Source of the DNA: Actinomycetes bacterium
GTDB taxonomy: Bacteria > Actinomycetota > Actinomycetes > Actinomycetales > Micrococcaceae
Length of the DNA: 64,000 nucleotides
Direction of reading: 5' to 3'
Assembly: GCA_023426375.1 (NCBI GenBank)
Contig: JAFAAV010000089.1
Span: 1 to 64,000, forward strand
Positions 1 to 7,164 of this stretch are shown here, piece after piece. Both the position numbers and the translations under genes were made by a program. Every line of letters begins with the position of its first letter. Within the stretch, counting starts at the first letter, position 1. Below the pieces are notes generated by a model. The model was not told where the DNA came from, made no database searches, and was given only the letters and a program-made list of their open reading frames with translations.

Positions 1-224
1 GGGCGGCCGTTGGCCAGGTACTTGTTCAGGCTGTGGGGGAGGTACTGCTGCACCATCCACACGTCAGGGATGTGCGAGTGCGCCAGGTTGGACAGGGAGA
101 TATCAATCAGTCGGTAGGTGCCACCCACGGGAAGGGCTGGTTTGACCACGTTGTCGGTCAACGCCCCCAGTCGCGATCCTTTACCTCCAGCAAGAACAAG
201 TGCGAGAACCGTGGGACGCTCCAT
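1..224 (-). CDS. GlgC-like sugar nucleotidyltransferase, N-terminal part (runs off window)
   Basis: The first 74 codons of a leftward gene are visible. They begin MERPTVLALVLAGGKGSRLG, which is the N-terminal nucleotide-binding loop of sugar-1-phosphate nucleotidyltransferases. The following GGTYRLIDISLSN segment resembles the sugar-phosphate side of glucose-1-phosphate adenylyltransferase. The start at 224 is preceded by a strong AGGAGG-like ribosome site. Such enzymes make ADP-glucose or another NDP-sugar for glycogen or cell-wall glycans. The rest lies outside the window, so the substrate cannot be decided. It is divergent from prfB. Confidence 0.75.
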   Translation of the reverse strand, partial: MERPTVLALVLAGGKGSRLGALTDNVVKPALPVGGTYRLIDISLSNLAHSHIPDVWMVQQYLPHSLNKYLANGR

Positions 225-268
225 AGTCACCCTCCTGATTGTTGTGGCAGGGCACCAGAATAGCGGCA

Positions 269-297
269 CTGAAGGACCCGCACGTATGCCGTAAAGT
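269..297 (+). promoter_or_regulatory. putative prfB promoter, possibly leaderless
   Basis: TAAAGT at 292-297 fits the actinobacterial TANNNT -10 pattern and lies 8 nt before the prfB ATG at 306. No good ribosome site is present. A poor -35 candidate (CTGAAG, 269-274) sits at 17-bp spacing. This arrangement would give a leaderless mRNA. This is inference from motif position only. Confidence 0.35.
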
Positions 298-305
298 GGT
301 GTCCC

Positions 306-1424
306 ATGGCCTCTATTGATTTTGCAGCTGAAATTCGCGATCTGCGCTCCACCTATGCGTCCGTGGAGGCCGTCACAGACGTTGCCGCGCTCGAGCGGGA
401 AATCGCCGAGCTCTCCAAGCAGGCCACGGCCCCGGATCTCTGGGACGATCAGGACCGCGCGCAGAAGGTCACGTCGCAGCTGTCCCACAAGCAGTCCAAG
501 ATGGACCGCCTCAAGAAGCTCAACGAGCGCATCGATGACCTGGAGGTCATGGTGCAGTTGGCCGAAGAGGAAGACGATCAGGACACCCGCGACGGCACGG
601 TGGAAGAGCTCGAGTCCATCCGTAAGGCGCTGGGCCAGCTCGAGGTCCAGACCCTGCTGGCCGGCGAGTACGACGAGCGCGAAGCCGTGGTCACCATTCG
701 CTCCGGCGCCGGTGGCGTGGACGCCGCCGACTTCGCGGAAATCCTCATGCGCATGTACCTGCGCTGGGCCGAGCGTCACGGCTACCCGACCAAGGTGCTG
801 GATACCTCCTACGCCGAAGAGGCGGGCCTGAAGTCCGCCACATTCGAGGTCAAGGCCCCGTACGCGTTCGGCACGCTCTCGGTCGAGGCCGGCACGCACC
901 GCCTGGTGCGCATTTCGCCGTTCGACAACCAGGGCCGCCGCCAGACCTCGTTCGCCGCGGTGGAAGTGATTCCGCTGATCGAATCGGATGACACCGTGGA
1001 GATCCCCGAGTCCGAGCTCAAGGTGGACGTGTTCCGCTCCTCGGGTCCCGGCGGTCAGTCCGTGAACACCACGGACTCCGCAGTGCGCATGACGCACATC
1101 CCCACGGGCATTGTGGTGTCCATGCAGAACGAGAAGTCGCAGATCCAGAACCGCGCCGCTGCCCTGCGCGTGCTGCAGTCCCGATTGCTGCTGCAGCGCC
1201 AGGAAGAAGCGGACGCCAAGAAGAAGGAAATGGCCGGGGACGTCAAGGCATCCTGGGGCGATCAGATGCGCTCCTACGTGCTCAACCCGTACCAAATGGT
1301 CAAGGACCTGCGCACCAACTACGAAGAGGGCAATCCCTCCAACGTGTTCGACGGTGGCATCGACAAGTTCATCGACGAAGGCATTCGCTGGCGTGCCGAC
1401 GCGCGCCAGCACGACGAAGACTAA
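306..1424 (+). CDS. prfB: peptide chain release factor 2
   Basis: A 372-residue class-I release factor that reads UGA and UAA and releases the finished peptide on the ribosome. The N-terminal third is a charged helical coiled-coil domain. The SPF anticodon-like tripeptide (residues 204-206) identifies RF2 rather than RF1. The GGQ peptidyl-hydrolysis motif is at 249-251. The frame is open from the first codon, so the autoregulatory +1 frameshift found in many RF2 genes is absent. It is followed by smpB and ssrA, so termination and ribosome rescue functions are adjacent. Confidence 0.97.
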   Translation: MASIDFAAEIRDLRSTYASVEAVTDVAALEREIAELSKQATAPDLWDDQDRAQKVTSQLSHKQSKMDRLKKLNERIDDLEVMVQLAEEEDDQDTRDGTVEELESIRKALGQLEVQTLLAGEYDEREAVVTIRSGAGGVDAADFAEILMRMYLRWAERHGYPTKVLDTSYAEEAGLKSATFEVKAPYAFGTLSVEAGTHRLVRISPFDNQGRRQTSFAAVEVIPLIESDDTVEIPESELKVDVFRSSGPGGQSVNTTDSAVRMTHIPTGIVVSMQNEKSQIQNRAAALRVLQSRLLLQRQEEADAKKKEMAGDVKASWGDQMRSYVLNPYQMVKDLRTNYEEGNPSNVFDGGIDKFIDEGIRWRADARQHDED

Positions 1425-1441
1425 GGAGCTCTCGTCCAACG

Positions 1442-1499
1442 ACGACGCCGCCCAGCCCAGCAGGTGCCCCAGGGCACCAGGGCGGGGGAGCGGCGTCGT
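1442..1499. repeat. nested inverted repeats between prfB and smpB
   Basis: Outer 10-bp arms 1442-1451 and 1490-1499 are exact reverse complements. An inner hairpin has 6-bp arms (1463-1468 and 1473-1478) with a 4-nt loop. No T-run follows, so it is not a classic intrinsic terminator. It could be an RNA processing or stability element in a prfB-smpB transcript. Confidence 0.5.
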
Positions 1500-1533
1500 A
1501 CTGGGCGGGACCCGCTGAAGGAAGTAACGGCCC

Positions 1534-2022
1534 ATGGCCAAGAAGAAGAACGATGACGGCCGCCAGATCGTGGCCAACAACAAGAAAGCCCGGCACGACT
1601 TCAACATCTACGACACCTATGAGGCCGGCCTGGCACTCATGGGGACCGAGGTGAAGTCGCTGCGCATGGGGCGCGCGTCCCTGGTGGATGCGTTCTGCCA
1701 GTTCGACCGCAGCGGTGAGCTGTGGCTGGAACACGCGCACATCCCGGAGTACCTGCAGGGCTCGTGGACCAACCACTCGGCACGGCGTCGCCGCAAACTG
1801 CTGCTGCACCGCTCCGAGCTGGACAAGATCGCGAGCAAGACCCGCGAGGCCGGCTACACCATCATCCCGCTGTCGCTGTACTTCGTGGACAACAAGCGCG
1901 TGAAGGTGGAGATCGCCGTGGCTCGCGGTAAGCGCGAGTACGACAAGCGCCAGACCCTGCGCGAAAAGCAGGACAACCGTGAGGCCCAGCGCGCCATGCG
2001 GTACCGCAACATGGGGGCATAA
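1534..2022 (+). CDS. smpB: SsrA-binding protein SmpB
   Basis: A 162-residue SmpB that binds the tRNA-like end of tmRNA and delivers it to stalled ribosomes in trans-translation. The core shows the family signatures FNIYDTYEAGLALMGTEVKS and LYFVDNKRVKVEIAVARGKREYDKR, and the basic tail (residues ~135-162) inserts into the mRNA channel. AGGAAG lies 9 nt before the ATG. It sits directly upstream of its RNA partner ssrA, the usual pairing in many bacteria. Confidence 0.97.
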   Translation: MAKKKNDDGRQIVANNKKARHDFNIYDTYEAGLALMGTEVKSLRMGRASLVDAFCQFDRSGELWLEHAHIPEYLQGSWTNHSARRRRKLLLHRSELDKIASKTREAGYTIIPLSLYFVDNKRVKVEIAVARGKREYDKRQTLREKQDNREAQRAMRYRNMGA

Positions 2023-2031
2023 ACACGCGTG

Positions 2032-2061
2032 TTGACGCGTTACACGGGTGCGGCGTAAGCT
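2032..2061 (+). promoter_or_regulatory. putative ssrA promoter
   Basis: TTGACG (2032-2037) and TAAGCT (2056-2061) with an 18-bp spacer lie between smpB and the tmRNA. Transcription would begin near 2068 and leave a leader of roughly 38 nt to be removed at the mature 5' end (2106). Inference from motif match. Confidence 0.45.
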
Positions 2062-2105
2062 GATGTGTCCGCGACCGAGAGGGAGCGGGTTTGGTAATTG
2101 AATAC

Positions 2106-2470
2106 GGGGATGATCGGTTTCGACGATGTGAGTTGAGACAAGGGAAGCGGGTCGAGGACGCAGAGTTATCTCGTAAACGCTCTCTGCAAAACAATAAGTG
2201 CCGAATCTAAGCGCACTGACTTCGCTCTCGCTGCGTAAGTAGCGACAGCAGTCTGGCAGCCCAGGTTTACCTTCGACCTGGATCCTGCCATCAGCTAGAA
2301 GGTCACTGCTGCGAACGCAGGTTACGGGCGTTCGTGGGAATCTTACGTAACTGAGTTCGGCGGCCACCTGTGTGCGGGATGGCCGGAACTGAGAAACCTA
2401 TTAGCACACTGCACCCGGAGAAGCCTTGACAATGCTGCATCGGACGGGGGTTCAATTCCCCCCATCTCCA
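2106..2470 (+). ncRNA. ssrA: transfer-messenger RNA (tmRNA)
   Basis: The 5' end carries the conserved GGGGATGATCGGTTTCGAC and the 3' end the matching T-arm and acceptor strand CATCTCC (2463-2469), with A2470 as discriminator. The tag frame resumes at GCC 2200 and ends at TAA 2236-2238. It encodes AESKRTDFALAA, an actinobacterial-type degradation tag. The CCA tail is not encoded: the next bases are CTA. The RNA rescues stalled ribosomes together with SmpB. Its last 20 bases are the phage attachment core, so integration preserves the mature RNA sequence. Confidence 0.95.
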
Positions 2471-2471
2471 C
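2451..2471 (+). repeat. attL core (3' end of ssrA)
   Basis: A 21-bp segment from the tmRNA T-loop through the discriminator base, repeated exactly at 43487-43507. Flanking bases differ (G before and T after here; T before and A after at the right copy), so the core length is well defined. The integrase gene lies immediately inside, as is usual for ssrA-targeting phages. Confidence 0.92.
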
Positions 2472-2490
2472 TAGTTTGACTAGGCAAAAC

Positions 2491-2520
2491 GCCGCTCCCG
2501 TTGACGGGAGCGGCTTTTTT
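2491..2520 (+). terminator. phage-supplied terminator behind ssrA
   Basis: A perfect 10-bp stem (2491-2500 and 2505-2514) with a TTGA loop is followed by TTTTTT. It lies inside the prophage 20 bp beyond attL, so in the lysogen it replaces the terminator displaced to attR and also shields the integrase gene from ssrA read-through. Confidence 0.85.
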
Positions 2521-2534
2521 GTTGACAAGCACCC

Positions 2535-2540
2535 TAAGAT
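2535..2540 (+). promoter_or_regulatory. putative -10 of a leaderless integrase transcript
   Basis: TAAGAT ends 7 nt before the integrase ATG (2548). There is no Shine-Dalgarno match between them. This is the geometry of leaderless actinobacterial mRNAs. No clear -35 is present. Inference only. Confidence 0.35.
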
Positions 2541-2547
2541 TCCAGCC

Positions 2548-3639
2548 ATGGCCAGCATCAGAGAACGCCCCCGCAAAGACGGCACCACCACCTGGGCAGT
2601 CCTCTGGCGCGACACCGACACCGGCAAACAAACCTCCCGCACACTCCACACCCACCAAGACGCCAAAGAGCTCGCAGACTTCCTCAACGCCAACGGCAAC
2701 AGCTTCGCACTCGCGGCCAAGGCTGCCTCGCGGATGCGTTCGACCGCGCCGACGGTGGACGCGGTGATCGAGCGTCACATCACGGGCCTGACCGGTATCA
2801 GCTCAGGCACCCGGAAGAAGTACCGGCGGAACTCGGAGCTGCATATCCGCCCGGTGCTGGGTGGGTTCCCCGTGGACAAGCTCGGCCGCGAGGATGTGGC
2901 CGCGTGGCTCAACGGCATGGAAATCGCGGACAAGACCAAACGCAACGTCCACTCGGTGCTCTCCGCTGCGCTCTCTGAGGCTGTGGACGCGGGCCTGATG
3001 GCCAAGAACGTGGCCAAGGGCCTCCGCATCGACGGAGGGTCCGCTGCGCGCCGTGAGCCGGTGTTCCTGGACAGGGCAGAGGTTGACCTGATCGTCGGTG
3101 AGCTCTCCGGCCAGCACGCGGTACTGGTCCGGTTCCTCGCTGACTCTGGGCTGCGCTTCTCCGAGGCCACAGCGCTACGCCCCAGGGATCTGAAACTCAC
3201 CGCCGACAACGGCTCGGTGTTGGTCACACGTGCGTGGAAAGAGTCAGCCGAAGGCTGGGTGATCGGTGCACCGAAAACCAGGCGCGGCCGCCGCTCCGTC
3301 GTCATCCCCAAAGCCACCACCGAACTACTCCGCACCCACGTGGAAAGCATGGGATCCGGGGATCTGATCTTTACCGGCGGCGCCGGCGGTCGCCTCGGCA
3401 ACGCACGCTTCCACACCGGCACCTGGCAGCCCCTCATGAACCGACTCGAGGACAAGCTCCACGACCGCCCCACCATCCACGACCTGCGCCACACTCACGC
3501 CTCATGGCTCATCGCCGCAGGCGTCCCCCTCACCGTGATCCAGCGCCGTCTCGGACACGAGTCCATCAAAACGACCAGTGACACGTACGGCCATTTGGCC
3601 GCAGACGCCGACGTCGCAGCCGCCGCGGCGCTGGACTAG
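2548..3639 (+). CDS. int: tyrosine-family phage integrase
   Basis: A 363-residue site-specific recombinase that inserts and, with an excisionase, removes the prophage at ssrA. Residues 1-60 form an arm-binding-type N-terminus, ~70-165 the SAM-like core-binding domain, and ~170-360 the catalytic domain. Catalytic residues are visible: R203 (DSGLRFSEA), H311 and R314 (HDLRH), H337 (LGHES) and nucleophile Y347 (DTYGHL). The ATG at 2548 is chosen because the family domain begins there; an upstream in-frame start would overlap the terminator. It is convergent with the ImmA-like gene. Confidence 0.95.
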   Translation: MASIRERPRKDGTTTWAVLWRDTDTGKQTSRTLHTHQDAKELADFLNANGNSFALAAKAASRMRSTAPTVDAVIERHITGLTGISSGTRKKYRRNSELHIRPVLGGFPVDKLGREDVAAWLNGMEIADKTKRNVHSVLSAALSEAVDAGLMAKNVAKGLRIDGGSAARREPVFLDRAEVDLIVGELSGQHAVLVRFLADSGLRFSEATALRPRDLKLTADNGSVLVTRAWKESAEGWVIGAPKTRRGRRSVVIPKATTELLRTHVESMGSGDLIFTGGAGGRLGNARFHTGTWQPLMNRLEDKLHDRPTIHDLRHTHASWLIAAGVPLTVIQRRLGHESIKTTSDTYGHLAADADVAAAAALD

Positions 3640-3650
3640 CCCACTAGTCT

Positions 3651-4073
3651 TCATCCCATCACTGATGCACCCTGCAACAGACACCGCTCCTCCGCGCTCG
3701 CGTAGCGGATCCGGTCGCCGAGAGTCCGTGGTGTGACACCCAGTTCGTGGGCGAGGTCGTAGACGCTGGCCTGTGACTGGGCATGCGCGGCGAGAGTGTC
3801 CCAGGGGATGAGGAGGCGGGCGGCTTCGGCGCGCACGGACTCTTCCACGCTGGGTGGTTGGTGGCCGTCGTGGCCACGGGATAGGTGTACGAGCTCGTGG
3901 GTGAGCACGCACAGGCGTTCAGTGGTCGTTAGATGGGTGTCGAGCCAGATCGTCGTGCCGTCGGTGCATCCGGAGAGGCGTTCGAGGGGGATCGTGTGCA
4001 CGTCGATGCCGAGCTCGATCACCGTAGCCCAGGGATCGAACATGTACCCGACAGTAGGCAGTGGCAGGGACAT
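3651..4073 (-). CDS. ImmA/IrrE-family zinc metallopeptidase
   Basis: A 140-residue protein with the HELVH zinc-protease motif (H59, E60, H63) and a downstream EESVRAEAARLLIP helix that supplies the third ligand in this family. Known relatives such as ImmA of ICEBs1 and IrrE/PprI cleave repressors, so this one probably cuts the repressor encoded at 4868-5500 to trigger induction. That target is inferred from neighbourhood. A shorter start at residue 11 (4043) is possible. A hairpin at 4082-4120 separates it from the next leftward genes, so it may have its own promoter. Confidence 0.85.
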   Translation of the reverse strand: MSLPLPTVGYMFDPWATVIELGIDVHTIPLERLSGCTDGTTIWLDTHLTTTERLCVLTHELVHLSRGHDGHQPPSVEESVRAEAARLLIPWDTLAAHAQSQASVYDLAHELGVTPRTLGDRIRYASAEERCLLQGASVMG

Positions 4074-4081
4074 GCATAAGG

Positions 4082-4120
4082 GAAGCCCCGCGAGATTCGG
4101 TGTGGATCTCGCGGGGCTTC
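4082..4120. terminator. perfect 15-bp hairpin between leftward units
   Basis: Arms 4082-4096 and 4106-4120 are exact reverse complements around a 9-nt loop. The sequence after the stem is only moderately T-rich on either strand (TTCTTCTC on plus). It lies 25 bp beyond the stop of the stalk-protein gene and probably ends the repressor operon. Confidence 0.65.
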
Positions 4121-4145
4121 TTCTCGTTGCCGCGGGCTTGTGTGG

Positions 4146-4844
4146 TTACAGGCCGAGGGCGGGCAGGTCGGAGGGCTGCTTCTGGTCGATGACCACGCCG
4201 GTGGCGTCCTGGACGATGACCCAGCGCAGGTCGTCGTGCTCGGGTGCTAGGGCGGTGAGGTAGCCGTTGGCTGCCTGGTCGGCCAGTTCCTCGGCAGCGG
4301 GGTCGTCGCCGGGGATCTGCAGGGTGACCTTCAACGAGCCCTTGCTGGTGGCAGTGGCTCCCTGGTTGATGCAGCGCCAGTTGGCCGGGTCGGAGGTGCA
4401 GCCATCGGAATCGCGCCAGCTACCACCTTCGGGGACACCGTTGAGGGTCTTGGCCTGAGCTTCCATGGTCTCGGCCCAGGCTTCGGGGGAGTCGTCCGCG
4501 GCTTCGGTTTCCTCGGGTGCCTGAGTCTCTTCGGCTTCCGTGGTCTCTTCCGCCGGGGTCGGTTCCGGTGCCTCGGTGGTCTCTGCCGGGGCTGGCGTGG
4601 TCTCTTCCGGCTCGGGTTCCTCAGTGGCCGACGGCGTCGTCTGATCTGGCGTGGCTTCTGCGGCCTGGGTCTGCTCGGTCGTTTCCTCCGGTTCGGGGGC
4701 CTGTCCGAGGGTGCCGCTCATGGCCGCGCCGATGAGGCCGATGATGAAGATCAGCGCGAGCAATCCGAGGCAGCCGAGGCCGGCGATCCTGAACGGGCTT
4801 CTGCGCTTCTTCGGTGCCGGCGGCTGATTCTGGGGGGTGCTCAT
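4146..4844 (-). CDS. membrane-anchored Glu/Thr/Pro-rich stalk protein, unknown function
   Basis: A 232-residue protein with a basic N-terminus, one transmembrane helix (~21-42), a long Pro/Glu/Thr-rich repetitive stalk (~47-130) and a compact C-terminal domain (~130-232) with two cysteines (SDGCTSDPANWRC). The start at 4844 follows AGGAGC at 5-nt spacing; a start 13 codons upstream has no such site. It lies 23 bp behind the repressor gene on the same strand and is therefore likely expressed in the lysogen. An envelope-associated lysogenic-conversion or superinfection-exclusion role is possible but only inferred. Confidence 0.7.
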   Translation of the reverse strand: MSTPQNQPPAPKKRRSPFRIAGLGCLGLLALIFIIGLIGAAMSGTLGQAPEPEETTEQTQAAEATPDQTTPSATEEPEPEETTPAPAETTEAPEPTPAEETTEAEETQAPEETEAADDSPEAWAETMEAQAKTLNGVPEGGSWRDSDGCTSDPANWRCINQGATATSKGSLKVTLQIPGDDPAAEELADQAANGYLTALAPEHDDLRWVIVQDATGVVIDQKQPSDLPALGL

Positions 4845-4867
4845 GGTTGCTCCTGCTGGTGTGGGGG

Positions 4868-5500
4868 TTACGCGGGGTCCCAATCCCCGTCGTCCTGTGA
4901 GGCTTCCGCCTCAGTATCTTGAATATCACGACGCGCGCGGCCTTCTGATGGTGTGTCGTCAGCGGCCAGCTTGTACTCGTCAGGCCTGGGCGGTTCCGTG
5001 TCCGCTGCTGCCGGGCTCACCCCGGCGCGGGACATGGCCGGCGGATACGTGCCTTGCGTCCGCGGTTCCGTGACTTCTTCTTCGGTGCGTTCATCAGGTC
5101 CACTCTCCTGTGCCTGCCGTAGAGCGACGATGAGCTTCTGCTCTCGTCGGGTCTGACGAATCAACCCGCGCGCAATGTCGATCAGCATCTGCCGCTCATC
5201 AGGCCCAAGCTCATCCACACCTTCAGGCAATTGCTCAGCAACAGACACACTGGGCGCTCGCATGCCGGCGATCTCGAAGACTTGGGCTTCGGGAATGTCC
5301 GCGAGGTAGGCGAGGGCTTTGAGTGTCTTGATGCTGGGCTTGCGTGTGTAGGTACCGGCGAGGATGGAGTCGATGGTGCCGTAGCTGACCGAGTGCTTGC
5401 GTTCTTTGGCTACGAGGGCGAGCTTCCGTCCGCCTGCGCCGTCGTGTCTGTCCTTGGCGATCAAGGCGACGTCGCGCAGTGTCCGGGGTTGCTTCGTCAT
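4868..5500 (-). CDS. HTH lysogeny repressor (CI-like)
   Basis: A 210-residue protein. Residues ~5-80 form an XRE-like helix-turn-helix region (SYGTIDSILAGTYTRKPS, then ALAYLADIPEAQVFEIAG). The rest is hydrophilic and has no recognisable autoprotease site, consistent with removal by a separate ImmA-type protease. The start at 5500 follows GGATGG. It is divergent from the Cro-like gene across an operator region with a perfect inverted repeat. It is most likely the master repressor; the leftward neighbour 4146-4844 would be co-transcribed. Confidence 0.75.
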   Translation of the reverse strand: MTKQPRTLRDVALIAKDRHDGAGGRKLALVAKERKHSVSYGTIDSILAGTYTRKPSIKTLKALAYLADIPEAQVFEIAGMRAPSVSVAEQLPEGVDELGPDERQMLIDIARGLIRQTRREQKLIVALRQAQESGPDERTEEEVTEPRTQGTYPPAMSRAGVSPAAADTEPPRPDEYKLAADDTPSEGRARRDIQDTEAEASQDDGDWDPA

Positions 5501-5557
5501 GGGTCCATCCTGGCGAGAGTGTTGATATTGGTGCCACCGTTGCGAGTCCAAATAAAT

Positions 5558-5566
5558 AAAAGTGAA
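5558..5566. promoter_or_regulatory. possible third operator half-site
   Basis: AAAAGTGAA matches the ACAAGTGAA part of the two main operators in 8 of 9 positions. It lies just upstream of the repressor gene, where autoregulation would act. Short match, so low confidence. Confidence 0.3.
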
Positions 5567-5607
5567 CGCGCCACTGACCAGAGTTTACGCGGCCAGGAGG
5601 GGGAGCC

Positions 5608-5650
5608 CTTTACAAGTGAATGACAAACGCTTTATAGTTCACTTGTAAAG
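5608..5650 (+). promoter_or_regulatory. operator pair flanking the rightward early promoter
   Basis: CTTTACAAGTGAA (5608-5620) and TTCACTTGTAAAG (5638-5650) are exact reverse complements, 13 bp each with a 17-bp spacer. TTTACA at 5609-5614 can serve as -35 and TATAGT at 5633-5638 as -10 (18-bp spacing) of a rightward promoter. A protein bound to both arms would cover both promoter elements. It lies between the divergent repressor and Cro-like genes, so it is the probable genetic switch. Confidence 0.75.
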
Positions 5651-5741
5651 ACCAACGGAAGGTGTGAAGATGTACATCACCAACGGCACGCGGCCTCGCT
5701 CATGGCAGCGTCCAAAGATCCGACTTCAACGGGAGGTGATC

Positions 5742-6017
5742 ATGCGACCCCTCAGTGGCGAGGCACTCAAGAAGCGCCGCAAGAAGGCGGGCTTCACTCA
5801 GCAAGAATTGGCGCTCCTGTGTCGCTGCTCCCAGGCTGCGATCAGCGGGCTGGAAACCGGGAACATGAAGCAATGCTCCGAAGATCTGGCGCGCCAGATC
5901 TGCAAGTGGCTCGACCGAGACATGGAGGAACTGTTCACACACAGCCCCGCCTCTCGCGTGCATCGAGTGACCAACGCTTTAGGAAGCAATCGTCAAAAAG
6001 AGAAGGTGGCGGCATGA
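5742..6017 (+). CDS. Cro-like HTH protein
   Basis: A 91-residue XRE-family DNA-binding protein. The helix-turn-helix covers residues ~8-60 (KAGFTQQELALLCRCSQAAI, then SGLETGN). The start at 5742 follows GGGAGGTGATC, a strong ribosome site; an in-frame ATG at 5670 is also open but less well placed. First gene of the rightward early transcript, opposite the repressor, so a Cro-type role in committing to lytic growth is inferred. It overlaps the antirepressor gene by an ATGA junction. Confidence 0.8.
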   Translation: MRPLSGEALKKRRKKAGFTQQELALLCRCSQAAISGLETGNMKQCSEDLARQICKWLDRDMEELFTHSPASRVHRVTNALGSNRQKEKVAA

Positions 6018-6799
6018 GCCAGGAACTGCGGAAGTACGAATTCGGTGGGCACCTAGTGCGCATTGTCGAGGTAGACGGCGAGCCTTGGTTCGTCTTGAGC
6101 GACCTGTGCTCAGCGGCAGGCATCGCTAATCCATGGAACGTCGTCAATCGAGTGGAGGCAGATGACCTCCGCCGAGTGGAGGTCATCGATTCCATGGGGC
6201 GTCGGCAGATGGCCAACGCTGTCAACGAAGGCGGCATGAACGATGTAATCGTGCGTTCCGACTCTCCGAATGCACGTCCGTTCCGTCGTTGGGTCACTCA
6301 CGAGGTGCTCCCGGCGATCCGGAAGACCGGTTCCTACAGTATCCAGCCGGTGAACCCGTACGAAGAGCTGCTGCCCAAGAGCTTCCCCGAGGCGCTGCGT
6401 CAGTTGGCTCAGACGCACGAGCGGGTCGAGATGCTCGACACGAAGGTGCGCGAGCTGACTCCAAAGGCCGACTCGTTCGACGAGTTCATGGCCTCGGACG
6501 GCACCGAAGGTGTCGGCAAGGTCGGGAAGATGTTCGACATCGGCGAGGTCAAGTTCTTCGAGATGCTCCGCGAGGGCGGGATCTTTATCTCCAAGGGCGC
6601 CATGCGCAACACCCCGTACCAGCAGTACATGCACCACTTCCTGGTCAAGGCGAAAGCGATCAAGCACCGCGACGGGTCGGTAAGCATGGCCCACACCACC
6701 TACGTGAAGCCCAGCGGTGTGGACTTCATCGGCCGGAAACTCGGACTCACCCGCGTCAGCGAGCAGCTCGAACTGTTCGAAGGCGGAGACGCAGCATGA
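6014..6799 (+). CDS. BRO-N / KilAC phage antirepressor
   Basis: A 261-residue protein. Residues ~8-110 form a BRO-N domain (GEPWFVLSDLCSAAGIANPW, later FRRWVTHEVLPAIRKTGSY) and ~130-250 an antirepressor KilAC-type domain (SFDEFMASDGTEGVGKVGKM, YQQYMHHFLV). Such proteins counter the prophage repressor or regulate early genes. The ATG overlaps the stop of the Cro-like gene, which places it in the same transcript. Confidence 0.9.
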   Translation: MSQELRKYEFGGHLVRIVEVDGEPWFVLSDLCSAAGIANPWNVVNRVEADDLRRVEVIDSMGRRQMANAVNEGGMNDVIVRSDSPNARPFRRWVTHEVLPAIRKTGSYSIQPVNPYEELLPKSFPEALRQLAQTHERVEMLDTKVRELTPKADSFDEFMASDGTEGVGKVGKMFDIGEVKFFEMLREGGIFISKGAMRNTPYQQYMHHFLVKAKAIKHRDGSVSMAHTTYVKPSGVDFIGRKLGLTRVSEQLELFEGGDAA

Positions 6800-7164
6800 T
6801 CCGCCGATACACCACTTCACCGATCGAGCACCTCGGACGCGAGACCCCGCGAGGGCAGCTGCTGTTCAAAGCCACCGATCTCCAAGTGTTCCTCGGTTAC
6901 GAGGACGACTGGGTCGAATTCACGCAGCTGGTGGAACTCACCATGCGCGGTGTCATTCGGTCAGGCAATGGCGAAGTAATCCCCCTGGTCGAAGAGACCG
7001 AAAACGGTGCCGTCAAGATCAGCGACTACCAGCTGGACAGCGTCGCCGCGATCCTCCTGTCCCTCATGGGTGACCCCACCGGACGCCCCGGCGTCGCGAA
7101 GATGCAGGGCTACGTCGCCGAAGTGCAATGCATAGCAGACGAGCAGAAGGGCCGGAATCCATGA
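6796..7164 (+). CDS. hypothetical early protein
   Basis: A 122-residue protein joined to the antirepressor gene by an ATGA overlap and to the excisionase-like gene by another. The visible sequence (GQLLFKATDLQVFLGYEDDW) has a weak BRO-N flavour, so an antirepressor accessory is possible, but I do not recognise a family. No signal peptide or membrane segment. Confidence 0.65.
   Translation: MIRRYTTSPIEHLGRETPRGQLLFKATDLQVFLGYEDDWVEFTQLVELTMRGVIRSGNGEVIPLVEETENGAVKISDYQLDSVAAILLSLMGDPTGRPGVAKMQGYVAEVQCIADEQKGRNP

Noticed and set aside
306..400. Programmed +1 frameshift of RF2
   Set aside because: The reading frame is continuous from the first ATG; no in-frame early UGA with a slippery site.
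2522..2527. TTGACA as -35 of an integrase promoter
   Set aside because: At 16-18-bp spacing the sequence falls on the start codon with no -10 match; the nearby TAAGAT is only 7 bp away.
2476..2547. Upstream extension of the integrase reading frame
   Set aside because: It would begin inside the ssrA terminator and adds residues without family similarity.
5621..5650. A leftward repressor promoter using the right operator arm as -35
   Set aside because: TTTACA on the minus strand has only TTGTCA at 17-bp spacing, a poor -10. The repressor promoter could not be located.
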